64,000 bases of DNA from Mycobacterium saskatchewanense (GTDB lineage: Bacteria; Actinomycetota; Actinomycetes; Mycobacteriales; Mycobacteriaceae), in the NCBI RefSeq assembly GCF_010729105.1, contig NZ_AP022573.1:3286001-3350000 (forward strand), given 5' to 3'. Below are positions 13,593-23,886 of this stretch, piece by piece. The notes below the pieces were generated by a model. It was not told the DNA's origin and ran no database searches. It was given only the letters and a program-made list of their open reading frames with translations. Numbering within the stretch: the stretch's first letter is position 1; each line of letters opens with the position of its first letter. A program made the translations under genes and the position numbers.

Positions 13593-14292
13593 TTCGACCG
13601 TGCGGATCGGCCTGGTGCTGCCCGACGTGATGGGCACCTACGGTGACGGCGGCAACGCGCTGGTGCTGCGCCAGCGGCTGCGGCTGCGCGGCATCGCCGC
13701 CGAGATCGTCGAGATCACACTGGCCGAGCCAGTGCCGGAATCGCTGGACCTCTACACCCTGGGCGGCGCGGAGGACTACGCGCAGCGACTGGCGACCAGA
13801 CACCTGATCAGGCATCCGGGACTGCAGCGCGCCGCGGAACGCGGCGCGCCCGTCCTGGCGATCTGCGCGGCCGTGCAGGTGCTCGGGCAGTGGTACGAGA
13901 CGTCGGCCGGCGAACGCGTCGACGGCGTGGGCATGCTGGATGCGACCACGTCACCGCAGGAGAAGCGCACCATCGGCGAGCTCGTCAGCAAGCCGTTGCC
14001 GACCGGCCTGACCCAACGCCTCACCGGCTTCGAGAACCACCGTGGCGGCACGGTCCTCGGCCCCGCGGCGTCCCCGCTGGGCGCGGTGGTCAAGGGCGCC
14101 GGCAACCGGGCGGGCGACGGCTTCGACGGCGCGGTCCAGGGCAGCGTGGTCGCGACCTACATGCACGGGCCGTGCCTGGCCCGCAATCCGGAGCTGGCCG
14201 ACCTGCTGCTGGGCAAGGTGGTGGGAGAGCTGGCGCCGCTCGAGATGCCCGAGGTGGATCTGCTGCGCCGGGAGCGGCTGGCCGCGCGCTGA
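13585..14292 (+). CDS. gatD: Lipid II isoglutaminyl synthase, glutamine amidotransferase subunit GatD
   Basis: The 235-residue class-I glutamine amidotransferase supplies ammonia to MurT. The nucleophile is Cys94 in AICAAVQVLG, and the partner His194 lies in TYMHGPCLA. The protein is often annotated CobQ2, but pairing with MurT and its short length point to GatD rather than cobyric acid synthase. The ATG at 13585 lies inside the end of murT. Confidence 0.93.
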   Translation: MADSTVRIGLVLPDVMGTYGDGGNALVLRQRLRLRGIAAEIVEITLAEPVPESLDLYTLGGAEDYAQRLATRHLIRHPGLQRAAERGAPVLAICAAVQVLGQWYETSAGERVDGVGMLDATTSPQEKRTIGELVSKPLPTGLTQRLTGFENHRGGTVLGPAASPLGAVVKGAGNRAGDGFDGAVQGSVVATYMHGPCLARNPELADLLLGKVVGELAPLEMPEVDLLRRERLAAR

Positions 14293-14451
14293 GGCGTTCG
14301 GCGCCGAGACTTGGGCGCCGACTCCTGGTTTTCGCGACACATAAACCATGGCGACGACGCGCCGGGCGGAGTCGCAATGGATTATGTCTCGCGGTCCCGG
14401 ACGCAAGACCTCGCCAAGAATCCTTTTAGGGCCATCGCCGAGCCTCGCCCC

Positions 14452-15060
14452 ATGGCAAACAGGAAGCTCGCAGCGATCGTGGGTGTGACCGGCGTGCTGA
14501 CGGTCGCCGTCGCGGGCGCGGCCAACGCCGCCCGCGACGGGATGCACGGAGACCCGGCCGCCGCGGCGCCGTACTGGCGCTACCAGCAGCAGGATCTGGA
14601 CTGCGGGGAGATGGCGGTGGCCGACGTGATCGGCCAGATCAGCGGCCACGAGCCCAGCGAGGACGAGATCACCGCCGCGGCCGGCACCATCCCCAGCGCC
14701 AGCCACCCCGGGCCGATTTATCGGCCCGGCGGCAGGACCGGCAACGGCGACCTGGTGGTGCTGCTGGCGCACTACGGTGTGCGCGCCACGGGGGACCGCA
14801 CCGACACCGACACGCTGGCGCAAGACCTCGATCGGGGCCGCAAGGTGATCGTCGGCCTGAACGACAAGGTCATCTGGGATGAACCCGGCAATCGCACTCG
14901 GGAGAACCACTTCGTCGTCGTCACCGGCATCGACACCGAGGCCGGGGTGGTGCACCTCAACGACAGCGGCATCGAGGCCGGCCGCGACGAGCAGGTCGCC
15001 CTCGCCACCTTCGAAAGGGCGTGGGCCACCAGCGACAACTTCGCCGTCGTGACCGGCTAA
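14452..15060 (+). CDS. Secreted papain-like (peptidase C39-type) protein
   Basis: The 202-residue product has a signal peptide (1-26, ending AGAANA) followed by a C39_2-like cysteine-peptidase domain. Candidate catalytic residues are Cys51 in QQDLDCGEM, His153 in RENHFVVVTG and Asn170 or Asp171 in VHLNDSG. Upstream in-frame ATGs (14377, 14311) would bury the signal peptide, so I chose 14452. Its place between gatD and recR suggests envelope proteolysis or amidase activity, but the substrate is unknown. Confidence 0.75.
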   Translation: MANRKLAAIVGVTGVLTVAVAGAANAARDGMHGDPAAAAPYWRYQQQDLDCGEMAVADVIGQISGHEPSEDEITAAAGTIPSASHPGPIYRPGGRTGNGDLVVLLAHYGVRATGDRTDTDTLAQDLDRGRKVIVGLNDKVIWDEPGNRTRENHFVVVTGIDTEAGVVHLNDSGIEAGRDEQVALATFERAWATSDNFAVVTG

Positions 15061-15064
15061 CCGC

Positions 15065-15676
15065 TCAGACCATCGCGCGTCGGCCCGTGAGGGCGCGGCC
15101 CAGAGTCAGCTCGTCGGCGAACTCCAGGTCGCCGCCCATCGGCAGTCCGGACGCGATCCGCGTGACCGCCAGCCCGGGGATGTCGCGCAACATCCGGACC
15201 AGGTAGGTGGCCGTCGCCTCCCCCTCGGTGTTGGGGTCGGTGGCGATGATCACCTCGGTGATGTCGACGTCGTCGACGCGCTGGCCGATGCGGCTCAGCA
15301 GCTCCCGGATCCGCAGCTGATCGGGCCCGATCCCGGACAGCGGATCCAGCGCCCCGCCCAGCACGTGGTAGCGGCCCCGGAATTCGCGGGTGCGCTCGAC
15401 GGCCTGGACGTCCTTCGGCTCCTCGACGACGCACACCAGCGAGCCGTCGCGGCGGGGATCCGCGCAGATGCGGCACCGCTCGTTGTCGGAGACGTTGCCG
15501 CACACCGCGCAGAACCGCACGCCGTCGCGGACCCGGGACAGCACCGCCGTCAGCCGGTCGATATCCGGGGGCTCGACCGACAGCAGGTGGAAAGCGATGC
15601 GCTGCGCGCTCTTAGGTCCGATTCCCGGCAGCTTCCCCAGCTCGTCGATCAGATCCTGGACGGGTCCCTCGAACAT
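15065..15676 (-). CDS. recR: Recombination protein RecR
   Basis: RecR works with RecF and RecO to load RecA at gaps. The 203-residue length is standard. It shows the N-terminal helix-hairpin-helix ([17 protein letters not shown]), a C4 zinc finger (Cys56, Cys59, Cys68, Cys71), and a Toprim domain with [12 protein letters not shown] and [12 protein letters not shown]. It is followed 13 bases upstream by ebfC on the same strand, the usual ebfC-recR pair. Confidence 0.97.
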   Translation of the reverse strand: MFEGPVQDLIDELGKLPGIGPKSAQRIAFHLLSVEPPDIDRLTAVLSRVRDGVRFCAVCGNVSDNERCRICADPRRDGSLVCVVEEPKDVQAVERTREFRGRYHVLGGALDPLSGIGPDQLRIRELLSRIGQRVDDVDITEVIIATDPNTEGEATATYLVRMLRDIPGLAVTRIASGLPMGGDLEFADELTLGRALTGRRAMV

Positions 15677-15689
15677 GTCGGAACTACGG

Positions 15690-16046
15690 CTACAGCCCCG
15701 GCACCTGGGTCGGCGGCGCGGGCGGTGGGGCCGCCGGCGGCCCGCCCATGCCACCGGCCAGTGCCCCCAGCCGCTCCTGCGCCATCCGGGTGACCTGCCG
15801 CGAGGCGTCGGACATGGCGCCGACGATCAGGTCCTGCAGGGTCTCGACGTCCTCTGGATCGACGACCTTGGGGTCGATCTGGACCGCGACCACCTCACCG
15901 CTGCCCTTGACCACGACCTTGACCAATCCCCCGCCGGCCTGACCGTGCACCTCGGCGGTCGCGAGTTGGTGCTGAGCCTCCATGAGCTTCTGCTGCATCT
16001 GCTGCGCCTGAGCGAGCAGCGCCGACATGTCGCCTCCGGGTTGCAT
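15690..16046 (-). CDS. ebfC: YbaB/EbfC family nucleoid-associated protein
   Basis: The 118-residue DNA-binding protein begins [13 protein letters not shown] with the characteristic Gln/Met-rich helix (residues 8-30), continues with [16 protein letters not shown] and ends in a Pro/Ala tail. The start at 16046 is supported by GAGGGGA upstream; an earlier in-frame ATG is unlikely. Homodimers bind DNA without strong specificity. It is co-transcribed with recR and corresponds to Rv3716c. Confidence 0.93.
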   Translation of the reverse strand: MQPGGDMSALLAQAQQMQQKLMEAQHQLATAEVHGQAGGGLVKVVVKGSGEVVAVQIDPKVVDPEDVETLQDLIVGAMSDASRQVTRMAQERLGALAGGMGGPPAAPPPAPPTQVPGL

Positions 16047-16132
16047 GACAATCCCCTCGCATCTTGGTCTCGACTTGATTTCGCCTGTGCCCATCGGGCG
16101 ATTCGAAACCCCCAGCGTAGACCGCCCGCCGA

Positions 16133-16138
16133 TACCTT
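16133..16138 (+). promoter_or_regulatory. ami1: -10 hexamer TACCTT of leaderless ami1
   Basis: TACCTT is followed by 6 bases and then GTG at 16145. The same spacing is seen at several other genes in this window, and no ribosome-binding site precedes the start. Confidence 0.5.
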
Positions 16139-16144
16139 GGCGCC

Positions 16145-16906
16145 GTGGACCTAAGACTGAGCAAGCGTGTCGGAATCAAACTGGCGGTCGGTGTGCTGAT
16201 CGCCGCGTCGACGGCCATCACCCCGACGGCGAGCGCCGTCCCCTCGAATGTGACCGGCATGGTCGTCTTCATCGATCCCGGGCACAACGGCTCCAACGAC
16301 GCGTCCATCTCGCGTCAGGTGCCCACCGGCCGCGGCGGCACCAAGGACTGCCAGGCCAGCGGCACGTCGACCAACAGCGGCTACCAGGAGCACACTTTCA
16401 CCTGGGACACCGCGCTGCGGGTGCGCGCCGCGCTGAACGCCCTGGGGGTGCGGACCGCACTGTCGCGCGGCAACGACACCGGGCTGGGCCCGTGCGTCGA
16501 CGCGCGGGCCAATATGGCCAATGCGCTGCACCCGAATGCGGTGCTGAGCATCCACGGCGACGGCGGCCCCGCCTCCGGCCGCGGATTCCACGTCAACTAC
16601 TCGGCGCCACCGCTCAACCAGGTGCAGGCCGGACCCTCGGTGCAGTATGCCCGGATCATGCGCGACCAGCTGCAGGCCTCCGGCATCCCGCCCGCCAATT
16701 ACATCGGCCAGGACGGCTTGTACGGGCGTTCCGACCTGGCGGGCCTGAACCTGGCGCAGTACCCGTCGATCCTCGTCGAATGCGGCAACATGAAGAACCC
16801 GGCGGATTCGGCGCTGATGGAGTCCGCCGAGGGGCGGCAGAAGTACGCCGACGCCATGGTCCGTGGCATCGCGGGCTTCCTGGCCACCCAGGGTCAGGCG
16901 CGCTGA
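16145..16906 (+). CDS. ami1: N-acetylmuramoyl-L-alanine amidase Ami1
   Basis: This secreted zinc amidase cleaves the bond between muramic acid and the stem peptide, aiding cell separation. The 253-residue protein has a signal peptide (1-31) and an Amidase_3 domain with zinc ligands His47 (DPGHNG), Glu82 (YQEHTF) and His137 (SIHGDG), and catalytic Glu212 (LVECGNMKN). Cys69 and Cys117 can form the disulfide known in Rv3717. It lacks a separate wall-binding domain, as does Rv3717. Confidence 0.95.
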   Translation: MDLRLSKRVGIKLAVGVLIAASTAITPTASAVPSNVTGMVVFIDPGHNGSNDASISRQVPTGRGGTKDCQASGTSTNSGYQEHTFTWDTALRVRAALNALGVRTALSRGNDTGLGPCVDARANMANALHPNAVLSIHGDGGPASGRGFHVNYSAPPLNQVQAGPSVQYARIMRDQLQASGIPPANYIGQDGLYGRSDLAGLNLAQYPSILVECGNMKNPADSALMESAEGRQKYADAMVRGIAGFLATQGQAR

Positions 16907-16921
16907 AGCTGGGCCTGGCTG

Positions 16922-17024
16922 CGCGGCTCCTCCTCACGCCACCGCGCGGCGCGCATCGTCGCCGCGCTGGGCCCGATCGCGGCTCCTCCTCACGCCACCG
17001 CGCGGCGCGCATCGTCGCCGCGCT
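16922..17024. repeat. Perfect 47-bp direct repeat, two copies 9 bp apart
   Basis: Copies at 16922-16968 and 16978-17024 are identical (period 56). They fill the gap between the convergent ami1 and SRPBCC genes, and the second copy touches the stop of the latter. Each copy has internal CGCGCGGCGCGC-type symmetry and could fold. Confidence 0.85.
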
Positions 17025-17460
17025 AGCCTTCCAGCTCCTTCTTCAGGTTCGCCAGCACCTCGCCCTGAATTCGCTTCAAACCCAAAGGCGCAAAAGTCTT
17101 TTCGAAGAATCCCTTGACGCCACCGGCACCGGTCCAGGTGGTCTTCACGGTGACGCTGGAGCCGGGGCCGGCGGGAGCCACCGTCCAGTTGATGACCATC
17201 GACGAGTTCGCGTCCTTCTCGATGACCGTGTGACCGGCGACGTCGACGTCGACCTGCACATCGCGCACGCGTGACTTGGTGGCCTGCAATCGCCACTTGG
17301 CGACGGTCCCGGCCCCCTGCCCACCCTGCAGCACCTGGTAGTCGCTGTACTGCGGGGGCAGAATCTTCGGGCGCACCTTCTGATAATCCGCGACGGCGGC
17401 AAGGGTGGCCGCGGGTTCGGCGTTGATCAAAATCGTGCTGGCGGCGCTCACCTGTCCCAA
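17023..17460 (-). CDS. SRPBCC (START/polyketide-cyclase-like) protein
   Basis: The 145-residue protein has the helix-grip pattern of the SRPBCC superfamily (ATLAAVADYQKVRPKILP, WRLQATKSRVRDVQVDVDV, then a C-terminal helix from GVKGFFEKTFAPLGLKRI). It corresponds to Rv3718c, for which I know no established ligand. I chose the TTG start at 17460 because AGGAG lies 6 bases upstream and the next residues (GQVSAASTILINAEP) match the homologue; upstream codons lack family similarity. Confidence 0.8.
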   Translation of the reverse strand: MGQVSAASTILINAEPAATLAAVADYQKVRPKILPPQYSDYQVLQGGQGAGTVAKWRLQATKSRVRDVQVDVDVAGHTVIEKDANSSMVINWTVAPAGPGSSVTVKTTWTGAGGVKGFFEKTFAPLGLKRIQGEVLANLKKELEG

Positions 17461-17516
17461 GGCAACTCCTGAAGCTATGCCGCCCGCGCGCGGGTGCACG
17501 GGCAGTGGTCGAAGAC

Positions 17517-17522
17517 TAGGGT
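17517..17522 (+). promoter_or_regulatory. -10 hexamer TAGGGT before the flavoprotein gene
   Basis: The hexamer ends 7 bases before the GTG at 17530, consistent with leaderless initiation there. An adjacent in-frame GTG at 17527 cannot be excluded. Confidence 0.45.
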
Positions 17523-17529
17523 ATATGTG

Positions 17530-18918
17530 GTGCCTCCCCCTGGATCTGCGCTCTCGGCTCACGCAGCGGGCGTCGACCGTTTGATGGCGAGTTATCGATC
17601 CATCCCGGCAACGTCCGCCGTCCGACTCGCCAAGCCCACCTCAAACCTGTTCCGCGCCCGCGCCAAAAGTGACGCGCGCGGCCTGGACACATCGGGGCTG
17701 ACCGGGGTGCTGTTCGTCGACCCCGAGGCCCGGACCGCCGACGTGGCCGGCATGTGCACCTATGAGGACCTGGTGGCCGCGACGCTGCCCTACGGCCTTT
17801 CCCCCCTTGTGGTTCCGCAGCTCAAGACCATCACCCTCGGCGGCGCGGTCAGCGGCCTGGGCATCGAGTCGGCGTCGTTCCGCAACGGCCTGCCGCACGA
17901 ATCGGTGCTCGAGATGGACATCCTCACCGGCGCGGGCGAATTGGTCACCGCGTCGCGCGGCCAGCACACCGATCTGTTCCGCACCTTTCCCAATTCCTAT
18001 GGCACGCTCGGTTATTCGACCAGGCTGCGGATCGAGCTGGAGCCGGTTGCCCCGTTCGTGGCGCTGCGGCATGTGCGGTTCCGCTCGCTGCCGGACCTGG
18101 TGGCGGCGATGGAACGCATCATCGACACCGGCGGGCAGGGCGGGACTCCGGTGGACTACGTCGACGGCGTGGTGTTCGGACCCGACGAGAGCTACCTGTG
18201 CGTCGGCCGGCGCACCACGACCCCGGGACCGTTGAGCGACTACACCGGGAAGGACATCTACTACCAGTCGATCCGCCACGAGGGCGCGGGCGTGGAGGCC
18301 ACCAAGGACGACCGGCTGACCGTTCACGACTACTTCTGGCGTTGGGACACCGACTGGTTCTGGTGCTCACGCGCATTCGGCATGCAGGACCCGCGGGTGC
18401 GCAGGTGGTGGCCGCGCCGCTACCGGCGCAGCAGCTTCTATTGGAAGCTGGTGGCCCTCGACCAGCGCTACGGCATCGCCGATCGGATCGAGCAACGCAA
18501 CGGCCGTCCCCCGCGGGAACGGGTGGTGCAGGACATCGAGGTGCCCGTCGAGCGGACCTGCGAGTTCCTGGAGTGGTTCCTCGACCGCGTGCCGATCACG
18601 CCGATCTGGCTGTGTCCGCTGCGGCTGCGCGACCACGAGGGCTGGCCGCTGTACCCGATCCGGCCGGATCACACGTTCGTCAACGTCGGGTTCTGGTCGT
18701 CGGTGCCCGCCGGCGCGACCGAAGGCGCCACCAACCGGATGATCGAGGCGAAGGTTAGCGAGCTCGACGGCCACAAGTCGCTGTATTCGGACTCGTTCTA
18801 CACCCGCGAGGAGTTCGATGAACTCTACGGCGGCGAGGCCTACAACACTGTGAAGAAGACCTACGACCCGGACTCCCGGCTCCTCGACCTCTACGCAAAG
18901 GCGGTGCAACGGAGATGA
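17530..18918 (+). CDS. FAD-linked oxidoreductase, TmsA/DWARF1-like
   Basis: The 462-residue protein has an N-terminal FAD-binding (PCMH-type) domain, with GVLFVDPEARTADVAGMCTYEDLV and TLGGAVSGLGIESASFRNG, and a C-terminal region typical of the DHCR24-like group. In M. tuberculosis the paralogous pair Rv0449c/Rv0447c resembles TmsA/TmsB, which make 10-methylstearic (tuberculostearic) acid. This gene corresponds to Rv3719 and overlaps the downstream methyltransferase by 4 bases (ATGA). It may reduce a methylene fatty acyl intermediate made by the partner; that role is inferred. Confidence 0.82.
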   Translation: MPPPGSALSAHAAGVDRLMASYRSIPATSAVRLAKPTSNLFRARAKSDARGLDTSGLTGVLFVDPEARTADVAGMCTYEDLVAATLPYGLSPLVVPQLKTITLGGAVSGLGIESASFRNGLPHESVLEMDILTGAGELVTASRGQHTDLFRTFPNSYGTLGYSTRLRIELEPVAPFVALRHVRFRSLPDLVAAMERIIDTGGQGGTPVDYVDGVVFGPDESYLCVGRRTTTPGPLSDYTGKDIYYQSIRHEGAGVEATKDDRLTVHDYFWRWDTDWFWCSRAFGMQDPRVRRWWPRRYRRSSFYWKLVALDQRYGIADRIEQRNGRPPRERVVQDIEVPVERTCEFLEWFLDRVPITPIWLCPLRLRDHEGWPLYPIRPDHTFVNVGFWSSVPAGATEGATNRMIEAKVSELDGHKSLYSDSFYTREEFDELYGGEAYNTVKKTYDPDSRLLDLYAKAVQRR

Positions 18919-20222
18919 CGACCACGAGAGATCCCGGCCATACCACCGGCAAGTTCAGCATGGCCCAGGTTCTCGAGATCTTCGCCGCCACCGGTCGCCA
19001 CCCGCTGAAGTTCACCGCGTACGACGGCAGCACCGCCGGGAGCCAGGACGCCGAGCTCGGCCTGAACCTGCGTTCCCCCCGCGGTGCCACCTACCTCGCC
19101 ACGGCTCCCGGTGAGCTCGGCCTTGCCCGTGCCTACGTATCCGGCGACCTGGAGGCGTGCGGAGTCCACCCCGGCGACCCGTACCAGCTGCTCAAGACGC
19201 TGACCGACCGGGTCCAGTTCAAGAGGCCCCCGGCACGGGTGCTCGCCAACGTCGTCCGTTCGATCGGCGTCGAGCGCCTGTTGCCGGTGCCGCCGCCGCC
19301 GCAGGAGGCGCCCCCGCGGTGGCGCCGCGTCGCCGACGGCCTCATGCACAGCAAGACCCGAGACGCCGAGGCCATCCATCACCACTACGACGTGTCCAAT
19401 GCCTTCTACGAGTGGGTGCTCGGGCCGTCGATGACCTACACGTGTGCGGTCTACCCCGACGCCGACTCGACGCTGGAAGAGGCCCAGGAAAACAAGTACC
19501 GGCTGATCTTCGAGAAGCTGCGACTGCGGCCGGGCGACCGGCTGCTCGACGTCGGCTGCGGCTGGGGCGGCATGGTGCGCTATGCCGCGCGTCGCGGGGT
19601 CCGGGTGATCGGCGCGACCCTGTCGGCCGAGCAGGCGGCGTGGGCCCGCAAGGCGATCCAGGACGAGGGGCTCGAGGAGCTGGCCGAGGTGCGGCACTCC
19701 GACTACCGCGACGTGGGGGAGGCAAGTTTCGACGCCGTGTCCTCCATCGGGCTGACCGAGCACATCGGCGTCAAGAACTATCCCGCCTACTTCGGCTTCC
19801 TCAAGTCGAAGCTGCGCACCGGCGGCCTGCTCCTCAATCACTGCATCACCCGCCACGACAACAAGTCGACCTCGTTCGCCGGCGGATTCACCGACCGCTA
19901 CGTCTTTCCCGACGGGGAGCTGACCGGCTCCGGGCGCATCACCTGCGAGGTTCAGGACAGCGGATTGGAGGTCCTGCACACGGAGAACCTTCGGCACCAC
20001 TACGCGATGACGCTGCGCGACTGGTGCCGCAACCTCGTCGAGCACTGGGAGGACGCGGTCGCCGAGGTGGGCCTGGCGACCGCCAAGGTGTGGGGCCTGT
20101 ACATGGCCGCGTCACGGGTGGCCTTCGAGCAGAACAACCTGCAGCTGCACCACGTGCTGGCGGCCAAGGTCGACGACCGCGGCGACGACGACCTGCCGCT
20201 GCGCCCCTGGTGGACGCCCTAG
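18915..20222 (+). CDS. SAM-dependent fatty-acid methyltransferase (CFA synthase family, TmsB-like)
   Basis: The 435-residue protein belongs to the cyclopropane-fatty-acid synthase family. It has an N-terminal accessory region (1-140), then the methyltransferase core with IHHHYDVSNAFYEWVLGPSMTYTCAVY, the SAM motif LLDVGCGWGGM (about 212-222) and the block SIGLTEHIGVKNYP. It corresponds to Rv3720. The overlap with the flavoprotein gene argues for a two-step alkene methylation and reduction pair. The exact lipid substrate cannot be read from sequence. Confidence 0.85.
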   Translation: MTTTRDPGHTTGKFSMAQVLEIFAATGRHPLKFTAYDGSTAGSQDAELGLNLRSPRGATYLATAPGELGLARAYVSGDLEACGVHPGDPYQLLKTLTDRVQFKRPPARVLANVVRSIGVERLLPVPPPPQEAPPRWRRVADGLMHSKTRDAEAIHHHYDVSNAFYEWVLGPSMTYTCAVYPDADSTLEEAQENKYRLIFEKLRLRPGDRLLDVGCGWGGMVRYAARRGVRVIGATLSAEQAAWARKAIQDEGLEELAEVRHSDYRDVGEASFDAVSSIGLTEHIGVKNYPAYFGFLKSKLRTGGLLLNHCITRHDNKSTSFAGGFTDRYVFPDGELTGSGRITCEVQDSGLEVLHTENLRHHYAMTLRDWCRNLVEHWEDAVAEVGLATAKVWGLYMAASRVAFEQNNLQLHHVLAAKVDDRGDDDLPLRPWWTP

Positions 20223-20230
20223 CTGCCCGC

Positions 20231-22032
20231 CTAGCCGTTGTCGATCCGGCGCGCTCCCAGCTCGCTCTGCAGCAATTCCAGGGCAACCTCTTCGGGGTCG
20301 CGGCGCGGCGCCGACGGGTCGGTGCGCCCGGCCTCGGCGAGCATGTGTTCCTCCTCGTCGCGCTGCGCCGAGACCACCGCGGGCTGTTCCGCCCTGGGCG
20401 GCGCGGGGTCGGGTTCGGCGGGCGTCGCCGCGCCGGCCTCGCACCGCACTCGCCAGTTCACGCCCAGCGCGTCTTTGAGCGCGTCGGCGATGACGTCGGC
20501 GTTGCGCTGTTCGCAGAGCCGCTTGGCCAGCGGCGCCGAGGCATGGGTCAGCACGAGGGTGTTGTCCTCCACCGCGCGGACGGTGGCGCCGGCCAGCATC
20601 ACCTCGGTGGTGCGGCTGCGCTGGCGCACCTTGTCGCGCACCGTCGGCCACATCGTGCGCACGGCGGCGGCGTTGAGTTCGCCGGGGGCCGACACGGGTT
20701 CCGTAACAGGCGTGGGTTGCGGCTGGGGTGTCGGCGCCGGCGCCGGCGCCGGCTCGGGCTTCGGTTCGGGCTTGGGAGCCGGCGGGCCGCGGCGGCCACC
20801 GTCGCCCGCCGTGACGGCGGTACCGGTTGTGCCACCGGCGCGGGCGGTGCCACCGCGGCCGCGGTCTGCGGGATGGACATGTCCAGGCGGTTCTCGATCC
20901 GCTCGACGCGTTGCAGCAGCGCCGACTCGGCGTCACTGGCCGACGGCAGCAGCAGCCGCGCGCAGACCACCTCCAGCAGCAGCCGGGGTGCCGTCGCCCC
21001 CCGCATCTCCCCCAGCCCGGCCTGCACGACCTCGGCGTAGCGGGTCAGCGTCGCCGGGCCGATCCGGGCCGCCTGCTCGCGCATGCGGTCCAGCACGTCC
21101 TCCGGCGCGTCCACCACGCCGCGGCTAGCGGCGTCCGGAACCGCCTGCATCAGGAGGAGGTCGCGGAACCGCTCCAGCAGGTCGGTGGCGAAGCGCCGCG
21201 GGTCGTGACCGGCGTCGATCACCGATTCGACGGCGCCGAACAGCGCCGCCGCGTCCGACGCGGCCAGGGCGTCGACGGCGTCGTCGATCAGCGCGACGTC
21301 GGTGGCACCCAGCAGACCCAGCGCCCGCTGGTACCTCAGGTGGCTGTCCTCGGCCCCGGCCACCAGCTGGTCGAGGACCGACAGCGTGTCGCGCGGCGAG
21401 CCGCCGCCGGCGCGGATCACCAGCGGGTACACCGCGTCGTCCACGACGACGCCCTCCTGCTCGCAGATCCGCCCGATCAGCGACCGCATGACCTTCGGCG
21501 GCAGCAACCGGAACGGGTAGTGATGGGTGCGCGACCGGATGGTCGGCAGCACCTTCTCCGGCTCGGTGGTGGCGAAGATGAAGATCAGGTGCTCGGGCGG
21601 CTCCTCCACGATCTTGAGCAGCGCATTGAAGCCCGCCGTGGTCACCATGTGCGCCTCGTCGATGATGAACACCCGGTAGCGGGACTGGGCCGGCGCGTAG
21701 AACGCGCGGTCCCGCAGCTCACGGGTGTCGTCCACGCCGCCGTGGCTGGCGGCGTCGAGCTCGACGACGTCGATGCTGCCCGGCGCGTTGGGCGCCAGCG
21801 CCGTGCAGGAGTCGCAGACCCCGCACGGCGTCGACGTCGGCCCCTCCGCGCAGTTCAGCGACCTCGCCAAGATGCGCGCCGACGACGTCTTCCCGCAGCC
21901 CCGCGGCCCGGAGAAGAGGTAGGCGTGGTTGATCCGGCCGGCGTCCAGCGCGATGGACAGGGGTTCGGTGACGTGCTCCTGCCCCACCACTTCGGCGAAG
22001 GTCGCCGGTCGGTACTTGCGGTAGAGGGCCAC
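20231..22032 (-). CDS. dnaX: DNA polymerase III subunit tau/gamma, interrupted by one frame change
   Basis: This is the clamp-loader ATPase and polymerase organiser. Residues 1-384 (22032 to about 20880) are intact: Walker A GPRGCGKTS, the four-Cys zinc module (CAEGPTSTPCGVCDSC), Walker B IIDEAH and the SRC-like SRT. The frame then changes by -1 between about 20880 and 20762. The other frame supplies the Pro-rich linker and the tau C-terminal domain to the stop at 20231. Adding one base gives a 600-residue tau of normal layout. The uncorrected frame instead ends at 20599 with an Arg-rich tail (477 residues). The GTG start at 22032 has TAGCCT at 22040-22045 and looks leaderless. Confidence 0.85.
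20762..20880 (-). other. dnaX: Frame-change zone in dnaX
   Basis: Reading the reverse strand, the upstream frame gives APPAPVAQPVPP and the -1 frame gives TAVTAGDGGRRGPPAPKPEP, both Pro/Ala-rich as expected for the tau linker, so the join cannot be placed exactly. I see no X-XXY-YYZ slippery heptamer in the upstream frame. The sign of the shift equals one missing base. Confidence 0.75.
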
Positions 22033-22112
22033 GGTCAGCAGGCTACCGGCGCACGGTGACGAGTGCCCGGCGGGCGTCGAGTGTGCATCGGCGGCGTCGA
22101 GTGTGCCTGCGG

Positions 22113-22139
22113 GGCGGGAATTTTGCCGGGTTTCCCGCC
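22113..22139 (-). terminator. Candidate intrinsic terminator between aspC and dnaX
   Basis: GGCGGGAA at 22113-22120 pairs perfectly with TTCCCGCC at 22132-22139 around an 11-base loop. No U-tract follows. It lies just 3' of aspC on the reverse strand. Confidence 0.5.
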
Positions 22140-22160
22140 ATCAGCGCACGCGCAAGGCCG

Positions 22161-23702
<1,542 letters not shown>

Positions 23703-23715
23703 TTACCATGGCCAC

Positions 23716-23804
23716 GGAGGATTCGCCTAGTGGCCTATGGCGCTCGCCTGGAACGCGGGTTGGGTTAACAGCCCTCGCGGGTTCAAATCCCGCATCCTCC
23801 GCCA
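23716..23804 (+). tRNA. tRNA-Ser (anticodon GGA)
   Basis: The 7-bp acceptor stem GGAGGAT/ATCCTCC is followed by discriminator G and an encoded CCA. The anticodon loop is CTGGAAC (GGA), there is a long class-II variable arm, and the T-loop is GTTCAAATC. Confidence 0.95.
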
Positions 23805-23886
23805 CTTGGTTCGGACGCGGACAAGCACAATGACGTGAGTTCTGGTCGCCGCAGGCTGGCGTGAGCTCACCAGCCTGAGGAGGCTT

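Noticed and set aside
20599..20879. Arg-rich tail of the 477-residue dnaX frame as a real gamma-specific domain
   Set aside because: The sequence is out-of-frame translation of the conserved Pro-rich tau linker; kept only as a consequence of the frame change.
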